Source of the DNA: an uncultured Flavobacterium sp.
GTDB taxonomy: Bacteria; Bacteroidota; Bacteroidia; Flavobacteriales; Flavobacteriaceae
DNA length: 64,000 nucleotides
Direction of reading: 5' to 3'
NCBI RefSeq assembly: GCF_951805225.1
Contig: NZ_OX638201.1
Span: forward strand, 4,526,001 to 4,590,000
Below the pieces are notes generated by a model. That model ran no database searches, was not told where the DNA came from, and saw nothing but the letters and a program-made list of their open reading frames with translations. Positions 16,705 through 25,310 of the stretch are shown piece after piece. Made by a program: the position numbers and the translations under genes. How positions within the stretch are numbered: position 1 is the stretch's first letter; the number at the start of each line of letters is the position of its first letter.

Positions 16705-17358
16705 ATGACTTTCTCAGAAGAAAACTATCTTAAATCTATATATCACCTAACGGCTTCAAACGATGCTGAAGTAAGTACGAATGCTATTGCCGAAATGATG
16801 GAAACAAAAGCTTCATCTGTTACGGATATGCTTAAAAAGCTGTCAGAGAAAGATTTGGTGAATTATAAAAAATACCAAGGAGTTTCTTTGACGGAAAATG
16901 GTAAACTGGCTGCCAAAATGATTGTTAGAAAACATCGTTTATGGGAAGTTTTTCTTGTCGAAAAATTAAATTTCTCTTGGGATGAAGTTCACGATATCGC
17001 TGAACAGTTAGAACACATCAAATCTGAACAATTAATTAATCGTTTGGATGATTTTCTTGGAAATCCTACCGAAGATCCGCATGGCGATCCAATTCCGGAT
17101 GCTAACGGAAGAATTGTTAAGATTGAAAAACACTTACTTTCTGAATTAATCGAAAATCAGATTGGTGTTTGTGTTGGTGTAAAAGATACTTCCTCAGAAT
17201 TCCTGAAATATCTGGACAAACAAGAGATTGCTTTGGGTTCTAATATCGAGTTTTTGTCTAGAGAAAGCTTTGATTTATCTGTCAAAATTAAAGTTGATGG
17301 GCGTGAATTATCTATTTCGAATAAGATTGCTTCGAATTTGTTTGTGAAGCTTGTGTAA
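16705..17358 (+). CDS. DtxR/MntR-family metal-dependent transcriptional regulator
   Basis: A 217-residue iron/manganese regulator. The N-terminal HTH (FSEENYLKSIYHL...STNAIAEMMETKASSVTDMLKKL) is followed by the dimerisation and metal-binding domain with HKLW-like residues in MIVRKHRLWEVFLVEKLN and EVHDIAEQLEHI. A C-terminal FeoA/SH3-like domain runs from about residue 150. It lies directly after the Nramp gene, separated by an octamer-repeat palindrome. Candidate targets carrying TTTAGnCAAnnCTAAA are the Nramp gene and the TonB receptor at 9020-11317. Whether it senses Mn or Fe is not decidable by eye. Confidence 0.92.
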   Translation: MTFSEENYLKSIYHLTASNDAEVSTNAIAEMMETKASSVTDMLKKLSEKDLVNYKKYQGVSLTENGKLAAKMIVRKHRLWEVFLVEKLNFSWDEVHDIAEQLEHIKSEQLINRLDDFLGNPTEDPHGDPIPDANGRIVKIEKHLLSELIENQIGVCVGVKDTSSEFLKYLDKQEIALGSNIEFLSRESFDLSVKIKVDGRELSISNKIASNLFVKLV

Positions 17359-17369
17359 TATATTTGACT

Positions 17370-17762
17370 ATGGATTTCGATTTACTACTTTATATGATTT
17401 TTCAAATTCCACTGGTTTTTATTATCGTCAAACAAGATCAATTACATAAGCCTGATATTTTTCTAAAGTTCTTTTCTTTTGCATTAGTTTTATTTATAGG
17501 AGGAGCATTCTTCCTTTATGACAAAAATTCTTCTTTGCAAAAGTTAGCCTATTTCGGATCGCAAACATCCTTGATATTCTTGTTTCTTTATAAAATTATT
17601 CGGAATATTTATTATCCTATTTTCTTAAGAGAGCCCGAATTTTCAAAAACACCAATTCACAAAATTGATATAATTCCGACAGTAATTATTATTACTGGAA
17701 CAATAACATTACCTTTTATAATTGACACTTTTCTTATTCAGAAACTGATAGCTACAATCTAA
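17370..17762 (+). CDS. Hypothetical small inner-membrane protein
   Basis: About 130 residues with four hydrophobic helices (LLYMIFQIPLVFIIV; FFSFALVLFIGGAFFLY; YFGSQTSLIFLFLYKIIRNIYY; IIPTVIIITGTITLPFII). I do not recognise a family. An in-frame TTG at 17364 is possible, but ATG at 17370 is preferred. It follows the DtxR-family gene by 11 nt, so it may be co-transcribed with it. Its stop codon overlaps by 4 nt the stop codon of the convergent gene at 17759. Confidence 0.7.
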   Translation: MDFDLLLYMIFQIPLVFIIVKQDQLHKPDIFLKFFSFALVLFIGGAFFLYDKNSSLQKLAYFGSQTSLIFLFLYKIIRNIYYPIFLREPEFSKTPIHKIDIIPTVIIITGTITLPFIIDTFLIQKLIATI

Positions 17763-18157
17763 ACAATTCCCTTCTCAATCATTTCTAACATTACTGGAGA
17801 AGCATGCTTGAAAGTTGGTTCTTGCTCGATAATACTTCCGGCGTTCTTTTTGTTTACTTTAAAAGTCACATCGTTATCTGTTGTGAACAAAAGCGCGGTC
17901 AAAAACGGGTTTTTAATATAAGTTCCTAAAACCAATAAAGCTTCATCTAAACTGTGAAGGCTTTCGATTTCTTCGGTTTTGTAACGCGTTGTTAATGCGA
18001 TGGAATAGGTATTATCTTCGTTTATCGCCAAACGGAAATAGATGTTTTTAATCTCGGTATCACCCATGGTTTTCGCCAGAGTTAATTTGGCAAAAGTTCC
18101 GGCTTGAATGCTTTCTTTAACGCGTTCGCAAAAAAGAGCAAATATTGGTTCGTACAT
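17759..18157 (-). CDS. Conserved hypothetical cytosolic protein
   Basis: 132 residues, no signal peptide or membrane helix, starting MYEPIFALFCERVKESIQAGTFAKLTLAK. Predicted mixed alpha/beta. Two segments, KNIYFRLAINEDNTYSIAL and NPFLTALLFTTDNDVTFKV, look like beta strands. I do not recognise a characterised family. Single-gene unit; upstream of it lie an octamer array and a further inverted repeat. Confidence 0.7.
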   Translation of the reverse strand: MYEPIFALFCERVKESIQAGTFAKLTLAKTMGDTEIKNIYFRLAINEDNTYSIALTTRYKTEEIESLHSLDEALLVLGTYIKNPFLTALLFTTDNDVTFKVNKKNAGSIIEQEPTFKHASPVMLEMIEKGIV

Positions 18158-18165
18158 TTTTTTAA

Positions 18166-18199
18166 GGTTCTAAGGTTCTGAGACTCTAAGTTACTAAGC
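18166..18199 (+). repeat. Tandem 8-bp repeat array
   Basis: Units GGTTCTAA, GGTTCTGA, GACTCTAA, GTTACTAA, then GC. Same octamer family as 5676 and 16608. Only one arm is present here. Confidence 0.8.
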
Positions 18200-18233
18200 T
18201 TTTTAAGTACTTTGAGAATCTTGATGTTTTTTT

Positions 18234-18319
18234 ACCGCAAAGTTCGCTAAGATTTACGCATAGGTTCGCAAAGCTTTGTCTTAATTTTTCTTTGTGTGTT
18301 TTGCGTAAATCTTTGCGGT
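18234..18319. repeat. Inverted repeat with CGCAAAG / CTTTGCG words
   Basis: The left part ACCGCAAAGTTCGCTAAGAT (from 18234) continues to TTTACGCA. The right part is TGCGTAAATCTTTGCGGT at 18302-18319. Arms of 11 and 9 bp pair, with a bulge in the left arm. Related TTTGCG words occur at 40732-40755. Confidence 0.75.
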
Positions 18320-18328
18320 TAGAGAATA

Positions 18329-19111
18329 TTATTTTCCTGTAAATTCAGCTTTACGTTTTTCTAGAAATGCTGTTGTTCCTTCTTTAAAATCCTGAGTTCC
18401 GAAGCATTTTCCGAATGATTTTATCTCGGTATCAAAACCGTTTTTACCGTCTGTATAATTAGCATTAATTGCTTTTATAGCTTTACCAATAGCAAAAGGA
18501 GCATTTTTGATGATTTTTTGAGCGATTCCGTTTGCAAATTCAAGAAGTTCCGCTTGAGGAACAACATGATTTACAAGACCAAATTGTTTTGCTTCTTCGG
18601 CAGAAATCATCGCTGCTGTCATAATCATTTCCATTGCACGGCCTTTACCTACTAATTGCGGTAAACGCTGCGTTCCTCCATAACCCGGAATCAATCCTAA
18701 AGTTACTTCCGGCAATCCCATTTTGGCATTGTCTGATGCTACTCTAAAATGACAAGCCATCGCCAACTCTAATCCTCCGCCAAGTGCAAAACCATTTACG
18801 GCAGCAATTACAGGTTTCTTTAAATTTTCTATAAAATCAAATAAAGTCTCTTGTCCTTCTGCAGCTAATTGCGCACCTTCGACAATTGTATAATTGGCAA
18901 ATTCTGAAATATCGGCTCCAGCCACAAATGCTTTCTCGCCACTTCCAGTAATTATAATTACACGAACATCATCATTTTTGCTTAATAATTTAACTGCTTT
19001 ACTCAAGTCGCTAATCGTAGCTTTGTTTAAAGCATTTAGTTTTGTAGGACGATTAATTGTTACGGTTGCAATTTTTTCTTCAATCGAAATTAAAAGATTT
19101 TCGTAGTTCAT
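18329..19111 (-). CDS. Enoyl-CoA hydratase/isomerase (crotonase family)
   Basis: About 260 residues when started at the ATG at 19111 (MNYENLLISIEEKIATVTINRP). A longer frame would run into the kinase gene. The crotonase oxyanion-hole motifs are present: GEKAFVAGADISEF near residue 65 and NGFALGGGLELAMACHFRVAS near residue 105-125. The catalytic Glu pair fits GLPEVTLGLIPGYGGTQRL. It probably hydrates short-chain enoyl-CoA in fatty-acid or amino-acid breakdown. It follows the sensor kinase gene by 10 nt. Confidence 0.93.
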   Translation of the reverse strand: MNYENLLISIEEKIATVTINRPTKLNALNKATISDLSKAVKLLSKNDDVRVIIITGSGEKAFVAGADISEFANYTIVEGAQLAAEGQETLFDFIENLKKPVIAAVNGFALGGGLELAMACHFRVASDNAKMGLPEVTLGLIPGYGGTQRLPQLVGKGRAMEMIMTAAMISAEEAKQFGLVNHVVPQAELLEFANGIAQKIIKNAPFAIGKAIKAINANYTDGKNGFDTEIKSFGKCFGTQDFKEGTTAFLEKRKAEFTGK

Positions 19112-19121
19112 GACGTTGGTT

Positions 19122-20594
19122 TTATGAGTTTGTGATAGGCAAAGAAACTCTAAACGTAGTTCCTTTTCCGTAAGTTGATTCAAAGGTAATTGTTCCTTTG
19201 TAATTTTCTATGATGTTTTTTATAATTCCGAGTCCAAGCCCCATTCCACTGGTTTTAGTAGTGAATTTTGGCTCGAAGATTCGGCTGATATCTTGTTTTT
19301 GAATTCCAATTCCGTTGTCTTTTACGGCAATTTCCACGTTATTATTCCTACGTTTTACTGTAACCAAAATAGATTTGTGAAACTGACTTTCCGGAATTGC
19401 CTGCGTTGCATTTTTAACCAAATTTGTAATAACACGTATTAATTGCGTACGATCCATTTTTGAAATGATTTCTTGTTCTTCGCTTTCGAAAATAATATAA
19501 TCTTCGTTGAAAATGTCTAAAGCAAGTTCCACAACTTCAACCACATTTAAGGTTTCATTTTGTTGTGCCGGCATTGAAGCAAAATTCGAAAATGCCGATG
19601 CAACCGCCGTCATCGTATCAATTTGCTGAATTAAAGTTTCGGAATAATCGTTTAATTTCTGTTTTACATCCGGAGCTGTTGGATCAAACTTACGCTGAAA
19701 ACTCTGCACCGTTAACCTCATCGGCGTAAGCGGATTTTTGATTTCGTGTGCTACTTGTTTTGCCATTTCGCGCCAAGCTTCTTCACGCTCACTTTGGGCT
19801 AATTTTATAGCACTGGTTTCTAACTTATCCACCATTCCGTTGTAAGCCTTTATCAGGAAGTTTACTTCTTTACTATTGGCTTCCAAAACGATTTTTTCGT
19901 TTTTCTGATCCAGATTGGTTTCTTCTAATCTGTCAGAAATGGTTTTTAGTGATTTTGTGATATATGTCGAAAGAAAATAAGCCAATGCAAAAGCCACAAC
20001 CAACATAAAAGAATATACCTGACTAAGACGAATCAGGAAAGTATTCAACTCATTGTCATAATAACCATCATCTTCTAAATAGGGAAGATTTAAAATTCCG
20101 AGTGGTTTGAATTTTTCGTCTTTTATCAAACTATAAGAAGATCTGTTTTTGACTCCGTCAATAGTTTTAATATCTACAAAACGCTTTTCGATCGAAGAAC
20201 GCACTAATTTCAGAATATAATCCGGAACTGGCGGCGCTACTTTATCAACCGCAAAGGATTCTTTGGATGATTTTAGTAGCTTTCCATCAAGGCTATAAAT
20301 ATTGATTTCGATTTTGTGAATCTGAGCTAATTCATGGATTTTATCTTTAAAGATCAAATCTAAGTTAGCCGTTTTTAGAGGATATGTTGTTGTGGAAAGC
20401 ACGTAATTGATATGTTCTTTTACAGCATTTTCTTTTCGTTCAAGACGTTCCTGATGATATTCTTTGGCTTCATTCTTAAACTGAATAATCGAAATAGAAG
20501 CTAATAAAAAAGATGCTACAACAATCAATACAATCATCGAAAGGAATATCCTAACACGCAATGAAAGCATCGACATTTTGAAGCTGTTAAACAT
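19122..20594 (-). CDS. HAMP-domain sensor histidine kinase (NtrY-like)
   Basis: 490 residues. TM1 lies at about 11-35 and TM2 at about 195-215, with a periplasmic sensor region between. HAMP spans roughly 212-265. HisKA carries the phospho-acceptor in VAHEIKNPLTPMRLTVQSF (about residue 285), the HEIKNPLTP signature of NtrY-type kinases. The ATPase domain has VTNLVKNATQAIPES (N box) and VKDNGIGIQ, GMGLGLGIIKNI (G boxes). No response regulator gene is adjacent, so it is an orphan here. The signal is unknown. Confidence 0.93.
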   Translation of the reverse strand: MFNSFKMSMLSLRVRIFLSMIVLIVVASFLLASISIIQFKNEAKEYHQERLERKENAVKEHINYVLSTTTYPLKTANLDLIFKDKIHELAQIHKIEINIYSLDGKLLKSSKESFAVDKVAPPVPDYILKLVRSSIEKRFVDIKTIDGVKNRSSYSLIKDEKFKPLGILNLPYLEDDGYYDNELNTFLIRLSQVYSFMLVVAFALAYFLSTYITKSLKTISDRLEETNLDQKNEKIVLEANSKEVNFLIKAYNGMVDKLETSAIKLAQSEREEAWREMAKQVAHEIKNPLTPMRLTVQSFQRKFDPTAPDVKQKLNDYSETLIQQIDTMTAVASAFSNFASMPAQQNETLNVVEVVELALDIFNEDYIIFESEEQEIISKMDRTQLIRVITNLVKNATQAIPESQFHKSILVTVKRRNNNVEIAVKDNGIGIQKQDISRIFEPKFTTKTSGMGLGLGIIKNIIENYKGTITFESTYGKGTTFRVSLPITNS

Positions 20595-20616
20595 AGTTTT
20601 CTTAATTATAAATTAT

Positions 20617-20684
20617 AAATTGTTAATTATGAATTATTGGTTCATGTCTTAAATTCACCATTAACAATTCATAATTAACAATTT
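20617..20684. repeat. Perfect 19-bp AT-rich inverted repeat
   Basis: AAATTGTTAATTATGAATT at 20617-20635 and its exact reverse complement at 20666-20684, spacer 30 nt. It lies between hemJ and the kinase gene, both on the minus strand. It could fold in RNA but has no GC-rich stem. Confidence 0.85.
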
Positions 20685-20688
20685 ACAA

Positions 20689-21228
20689 CTATTTCTTTTC
20701 TCTAATTCTTTTATAAAAACGGAATCCCAACATAATGATAATCGAGAATAAAAAGATTCCGATTACACCGAAAATCCAGTTGATGGCACTTTTTACAATA
20801 ATTATAAATACTACAGCAAATAATATAATGGTTGCGCCTTCATTCCATAAACGCATAAAATTGTTACTATATTTTACCTCATCATTTTGCAGCTGTTTAA
20901 ATATTTGATGGCATTTTAAATGATATAAATACAATAAAAATACAAACCCGAATTTAACCTGCATAAAATCCAAATAGATCAAACCCGGATTTAAATATAA
21001 TAATGAAAAAGCAAAAATACTCGCCAAAATTGCTGACGGCCAAGTAATAATATACCACAAACGATACGTCATAATTTTGTATTGCGCTTGTAGAATTTCC
21101 TTTTCAGGCGAAGGTTTTTCGTTGGCTTCAATTTGGTACACAAACAATCTTACAATATAAAATAAACCAGCAAACCAGGTTATTACAAAAATAAGATGCA
21201 GTGCTTTTAGATAGTTATAATATTCCAT
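20689..21228 (-). CDS. hemJ: HemJ-type protoporphyrinogen oxidase (CopD/UPF0093 family)
   Basis: Membrane protein of about 179 residues starting at ATG 21228 (MEYYNYLKALHLIFVITWFAG). It has four to five hydrophobic helices. The conserved early His of HemJ is in KALHLIFVITW, and the pattern QVKFGFVFLLYLYHLKCHQIF in the middle includes further family histidines. HemJ oxidises protoporphyrinogen IX to protoporphyrin IX, the step before ferrochelatase, and hemH lies next to it on the same strand. No hemG or hemY is visible in the window, so this is the best candidate for that step. Confidence 0.85.
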   Translation of the reverse strand: MEYYNYLKALHLIFVITWFAGLFYIVRLFVYQIEANEKPSPEKEILQAQYKIMTYRLWYIITWPSAILASIFAFSLLYLNPGLIYLDFMQVKFGFVFLLYLYHLKCHQIFKQLQNDEVKYSNNFMRLWNEGATIILFAVVFIIIVKSAINWIFGVIGIFLFSIIIMLGFRFYKRIREKK

Positions 21229-21315
21229 TAATATAATTATGATTTTGGTCACAACTTGCGTCCAGTATAAAGTCTTTTTTCTTTACTCTTTGTTCTATAC
21301 TCTTTCTTCTATTTT

Positions 21316-22332
21316 CTACTTCTTAGCCCAATCATTAATCCAATTTCCAACAGTTTCGCACCATTCGTCATCGTCATTCAAACACGGAATTGCTAAGAAT
21401 TCTTCTCCTCCATTTGCTTCAAAATCTTCTTTGGCGCGCATTGCGATTTCTTCAAGAGTTTCTAAACAATCAGAAACAAAGGCAGGCGTAACAACCGCAA
21501 GATTCTTGATTCCTTTTCCTGGCATTTTGTCGATTTCAACATCTGTATAAGGTTCCAACCATTTGTCACCCGCTAAACGCGATTGAAAAGTCAGACTATA
21601 TTTATCTGCAGGAAGTCCTAATAATTTTACGACTTGTCTGGTTGTTTCATAACATTGGTGACGGTAGCAGAAATCATGCGCAGGCGAAGGTGTATTACAA
21701 CAAGAACCATCAATTTTACAATGTGATTTAGTTACATCGGTTTTGCGAATGTGACGTTCCGGGATTCCGTGGTAAGAGAATAATAAGTGATCATAATCAA
21801 AACCAACTAAATGTTTCTGAATTGAATCAGCCAAATTCTTGATATAATCCGGCTTGTTATAAAACGCAGGAACATCGGTAAAAGTCATTTGAGGGAATTT
21901 CTTTTTACGGATTTCTTCAGCTTTTACTAAAATAGTCAAAGTCGAAGCCATTGCGTATTGCGGATATAACGGAAAAAGCAATACTTCAGTAACTCCTTTA
22001 TCATGTAATTCCTGAAGTCCTTTTTCGATTGTCATACTTCCGTAGCGCATTGCTAATGCTACCGGAACATTTACTAAAGGCTGAACTTTTTTCTGCATTC
22101 TTTCAGAAAGTACCACTAATGGAGAACCTTCGTCCCACCAAATTTTCGCGTAAGCGTGAGCCGATTCTTCTGGTCTTTTTCTTAAAATAATACCACGAAC
22201 CAACAAAGCTCTCAATAAATACGGAACATCGATCACGTATTTATCCATTAAAAATTCATCTAAATACGGTTTTACATCTTTTGTAGTTGGACTTTCCGGA
22301 GATCCTAAGTTTACTAATAATACGCCTTTCAT
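21316..22332 (-). CDS. hemH: Ferrochelatase
   Basis: 338 residues, start MKGVLLVNLGSPESPTTKDV, the family's N-terminal signature. It inserts Fe(II) into protoporphyrin IX. The catalytic His is in LLFSYHGIPERHIRKTD, and the C-terminal signature VVTPAFVSDCLETLEEI contains the expected Glu cluster. A Cys-rich stretch CKIDGSCCNTPSPAHDFCYRHQCYE fits the iron-sulfur or metal loop of some bacterial ferrochelatases. It lies upstream of hemJ in the same orientation, 87 nt apart. Confidence 0.96.
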   Translation of the reverse strand: MKGVLLVNLGSPESPTTKDVKPYLDEFLMDKYVIDVPYLLRALLVRGIILRKRPEESAHAYAKIWWDEGSPLVVLSERMQKKVQPLVNVPVALAMRYGSMTIEKGLQELHDKGVTEVLLFPLYPQYAMASTLTILVKAEEIRKKKFPQMTFTDVPAFYNKPDYIKNLADSIQKHLVGFDYDHLLFSYHGIPERHIRKTDVTKSHCKIDGSCCNTPSPAHDFCYRHQCYETTRQVVKLLGLPADKYSLTFQSRLAGDKWLEPYTDVEIDKMPGKGIKNLAVVTPAFVSDCLETLEEIAMRAKEDFEANGGEEFLAIPCLNDDDEWCETVGNWINDWAKK

Positions 22333-22345
22333 TATATTTTTTCTT

Positions 22346-22375
22346 GCTTTAGGCTTTAAGCTTTAGGCTTTAAGC
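22346..22375. repeat. 30-bp repeat, copy A (two GCTTTAGGCTTTAAG units)
   Basis: Two tandem GCTTTAGGCTTTAAG units plus a C. An exact 30-bp reverse-complement copy is at 26957-26986, and a half copy GCTTTAGGCTTTAAGC at 26912-26927. It lies in the hemH upstream region. Confidence 0.9.
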
Positions 22376-22440
22376 ATTTGTTTGTTTTTAAAAATTTCGT
22401 CAAAAGTAGAACTTGCTACTTTTTAGAAATATGATAAATG

Positions 22441-22851
22441 TTATTTTTTATTTATACCTTGATTTGTAAAATTGATTTCTGAATCATCTTGAATGCTTCT
22501 TTCGCTTTTTTCTTCCGTCACACATTCAATTTCTCCATTTTCTATAGCTACAAAAGCTGTTTTATTTTTTCCGAATAAAACTTTTAATTTCTCTGATCTT
22601 ATAAAAACAGAAGTAATCTTAGCTTGTCTTTTTCCACAGTTTTTAATGACATCTGCTTTCCATTTGACATTATCATTCTGAATCGCTATCAAGTTTTCAC
22701 TTTTCTTTTCTATATAAAATGTTATTCCTCCAGAATGTTCCATTCCTTCTAGCTTTACCAACTGACTATAATCAATTTTTGAAGTTTTTTGAGCGTTCAT
22801 ATTTTGAAATCCCCAAAAAGCGATGAAAGCAATCAAAATGCCCTTCTTCAT
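22441..22851 (-). CDS. Hypothetical secreted protein downstream of AraC regulator
   Basis: 136 residues. N-terminal signal peptide MKKGILIAFIAFWGFQNMNAQ, then a small soluble domain with two cysteines (KNCGKRQ and IECVTEE) that could form a disulfide. Predicted mostly beta (GGITFYIEKKSENLIAIQND; AFVAIENGEIECV). The family is not recognised. The start ATG overlaps the stop of the AraC-family gene by 1 nt (TAATG), so the two are translationally coupled and probably functionally linked. Confidence 0.7.
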   Translation of the reverse strand: MKKGILIAFIAFWGFQNMNAQKTSKIDYSQLVKLEGMEHSGGITFYIEKKSENLIAIQNDNVKWKADVIKNCGKRQAKITSVFIRSEKLKVLFGKNKTAFVAIENGEIECVTEEKSERSIQDDSEINFTNQGINKK

Positions 22852-23723
22852 TATACATTAGTATTTATCGACATCAAATATTTCTTTGGAGTTGTAGCAA
22901 ACTTTTTCTTGAAAGCCGCAATAAAGTGACTTCCGGTGCTGTAACCAATCTTCAACCCAACTTCGTTTACATTATAAGATCCACTGTCTAATAGTTTTCG
23001 GGCGAAATCCATTTTGTAATCAAATAGAAAACCATAAACCGTATCGCCGTAAATTTGTTTGAAACCCATTTTGAGTTTCTTCAAATTCAAACCAATTTCA
23101 TCTGCCAATTCTTGCAATCCCGGCGGTTCAGCCATATTGGCGATAATAATTTCTTTGGCTTTTCTGATTTTTAGAACGTTATCTTCATCGATCAAAAACG
23201 GACATTGTTCTGCGTTTGGATCTTCGGTTCTATTAAAATACAAACTCAATAATTCATATCCTTTTCCTTTATAATAAAGGTTTTTTATGGATGGATGAAG
23301 GTTGTAATGAAACAGCTGACTCAGCACAATAGCCATAGAAGGACTGATATTTCCTTCATTATAATATTTTTTGTCCTTATTATCAGGACTTAAAAAAGTA
23401 ATATAATCTGCTTCGGCAGAAAACAACGCGTGAAATTTCTTAATCGAAACAATTACAGAGATCACCCACGAATTTGGAGCTAACTCTAAATTAAGCGGTA
23501 ATTCTTTCTGCGGATTATACAAAAGCAACGATTTTTCTTCTTTCAAATCTAAAGCATAACTGCCTTGATTGAATAAAAATTTAGCATTGCCTTTTATCCC
23601 GAAGTGAAACTGTATCAGACCACTACCTACTTCGTGCTGCCCAAAAAATGGTTCAGAACTATCGTTTTGAAAACGGATTAGCGTAAAGTCGTCTTCAATT
23701 TTTATAATTTCCTGAGAACTCAT
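22851..23723 (-). CDS. AraC-family transcriptional regulator
   Basis: 290 residues. The N-terminal part (about 1-180) looks like a cupin-like ligand or sensor region. The C-terminal double HTH runs from about residue 195: LQELADEIGLNLKKLKMGFKQIYG and VNEVGLKIGYSTGSHFIAAFKKKF, followed by ATTPKKYLMS. It is divergent from hemA with a 227-nt intergenic region. Similar PchR-type regulators respond to iron chelates, but nothing here shows the ligand. Control of hemA or of the coupled secreted protein is possible. Confidence 0.88.
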   Translation of the reverse strand: MSSQEIIKIEDDFTLIRFQNDSSEPFFGQHEVGSGLIQFHFGIKGNAKFLFNQGSYALDLKEEKSLLLYNPQKELPLNLELAPNSWVISVIVSIKKFHALFSAEADYITFLSPDNKDKKYYNEGNISPSMAIVLSQLFHYNLHPSIKNLYYKGKGYELLSLYFNRTEDPNAEQCPFLIDEDNVLKIRKAKEIIIANMAEPPGLQELADEIGLNLKKLKMGFKQIYGDTVYGFLFDYKMDFARKLLDSGSYNVNEVGLKIGYSTGSHFIAAFKKKFATTPKKYLMSINTNV

Positions 23724-23950
23724 AGCGATATTTTTTTTAGATAAAAATCAAAGCTATCAGAGAATGTTATTTAGAATCACTCTAAACAAATCAATTCAAA
23801 CAACTTGATTTTGCTACAAAAATACTTCTTTTTGCATAAAAACAGACGTTTAGAAATAAAAAAACATGTAGCGACACAAATAGTACTTTGAGCGTTACTT
23901 TTGTAAACACTATAATGATAATTTTGTTGCACTTTTATGAAAGTGAATTT

Positions 23951-25201
23951 ATGGAAAACAATAACGTACCGAAACACCTATATTTTTACTCCGTTGGATT
24001 GAGTTATAAAAAAGCTGATGCTGAGGTTAGAGGTCAATTTAGTTTGGATGCAGTTGCCAAAACGCGTTTACTGGAACAAGCTAAAACAGAAGGAATAGAA
24101 AGTTTAATTGTCACTTCGACTTGTAACAGAACCGAGATCTACGGTTTTGCTGAACACCCTTTTCAATTAATAAAGCTAATTTGCGATAATAGCAATGGAT
24201 CCGTGGATGCTTTCCAGAAAGTAGGATTTGTTTATAAAAATCAAGAAGCGATTAATCATTTGTTTCGCGTAGGAACTGGTTTAGACAGTCAGATCTTAGG
24301 TGACTTTGAAATTATATCTCAAATAAAAACCAGTTTTGCACATTCAAAATCTTTAGGTTTAGCGAATGCTTTCTTAGAAAGATTAGTGAATGCTGTAATT
24401 CAGGCAAGCAAGAAAATCAAAAACGAAACTGAGATTAGTTCCGGCGCAACTTCGGTTTCTTTTGCATCAGTACAATACATTATTAAAAATGTAGAAGATA
24501 TTGGTAATAAAAATATTTTACTTTTTGGAACAGGAAAAATCGGAAGAAATACTTGCGAGAATCTTGTAAAACATACCAAAAACGAACATATCACTTTAAT
24601 AAACAGAACGAAAGACAAAGCTGAGAAATTGGCCGGAAAACTAAATCTGGTTGTTAAAGATTATTCAGAATTGCATCTTGAACTTCAAAAAGCCGATGTT
24701 GTCGTTGTCGCTACAGGCGCACAAAATCCAACGGTTGACAAAGCAATTCTAAATCTGAAAAAACCTTTATTGATTCTGGATTTGTCTATTCCGAAAAACG
24801 TACACGAAAACGTTGAGGATTTAGAAGGCGTAACTTTAATTCACATGGATTATTTGTCTCAATTGACAGATGAAACTCTTGAAAACAGAAAATTACATAT
24901 TCCTGCTGCCGAAGCTATTATTGAAGAAGTAAAAGAGGAATTCATTACCTGGACAAAAGGAAGAAAATTTGCTCCAACTATTAATGCTTTAAAAGAAAAA
25001 CTAAACGAAATCAAAGTTTCAGAACTAGATTTTCAAAGCAGAAAAATTGCAGATTTTAATGAAGCTCAAGCTGAAATTATCAGTAACAGAATCATCCAGA
25101 AAATCACTACACATTTCGCAAATCATTTAAAAGACGACGACACCATGGTTGATGAAAGCATCGAATGGATCGAAAAAGTCTTTAAGATAAAAGCATCTTA
25201 A
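23951..25201 (+). CDS. hemA: Glutamyl-tRNA reductase
   Basis: 416 residues from the ATG at 23951 (MENNNVPKHLYFYSVGLSYK). A TTG at 23888 and an ATG at 23912 are in frame upstream but give atypical N termini. It reduces glutamyl-tRNA to glutamate-1-semialdehyde, the first committed step of C5 heme synthesis. The nucleophilic Cys58 is in VTSTCNRTEIYG, the NADPH-binding Rossmann motif is LLFGTGKIGRNTCENLV, and the C-terminal dimerisation helix is present. First of the plus-strand heme genes. hemL (the next enzyme) is not in the window. Confidence 0.95.
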   Translation: MENNNVPKHLYFYSVGLSYKKADAEVRGQFSLDAVAKTRLLEQAKTEGIESLIVTSTCNRTEIYGFAEHPFQLIKLICDNSNGSVDAFQKVGFVYKNQEAINHLFRVGTGLDSQILGDFEIISQIKTSFAHSKSLGLANAFLERLVNAVIQASKKIKNETEISSGATSVSFASVQYIIKNVEDIGNKNILLFGTGKIGRNTCENLVKHTKNEHITLINRTKDKAEKLAGKLNLVVKDYSELHLELQKADVVVVATGAQNPTVDKAILNLKKPLLILDLSIPKNVHENVEDLEGVTLIHMDYLSQLTDETLENRKLHIPAAEAIIEEVKEEFITWTKGRKFAPTINALKEKLNEIKVSELDFQSRKIADFNEAQAEIISNRIIQKITTHFANHLKDDDTMVDESIEWIEKVFKIKAS

Positions 25202-25215
25202 AAATAAAATTTTAA

Positions 25216-25297
25216 ACCATATAAGTTATTTAAGTTCATTTATAAAACTGCTGTTTTTACCCAAACTTCTTAAATTTACTTAAATAACTTATATGGT
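25216..25297. repeat. Perfect 20-bp inverted repeat overlapping the hemC leader
   Basis: ACCATATAAGTTATTTAAGT at 25216-25235 and its exact reverse complement at 25278-25297, spacer 42 nt. The right arm ends 13 nt before the preferred hemC ATG and contains an earlier in-frame ATG. Confidence 0.9.
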
Positions 25298-25310
25298 GAA
25301 ATTCAACAAA

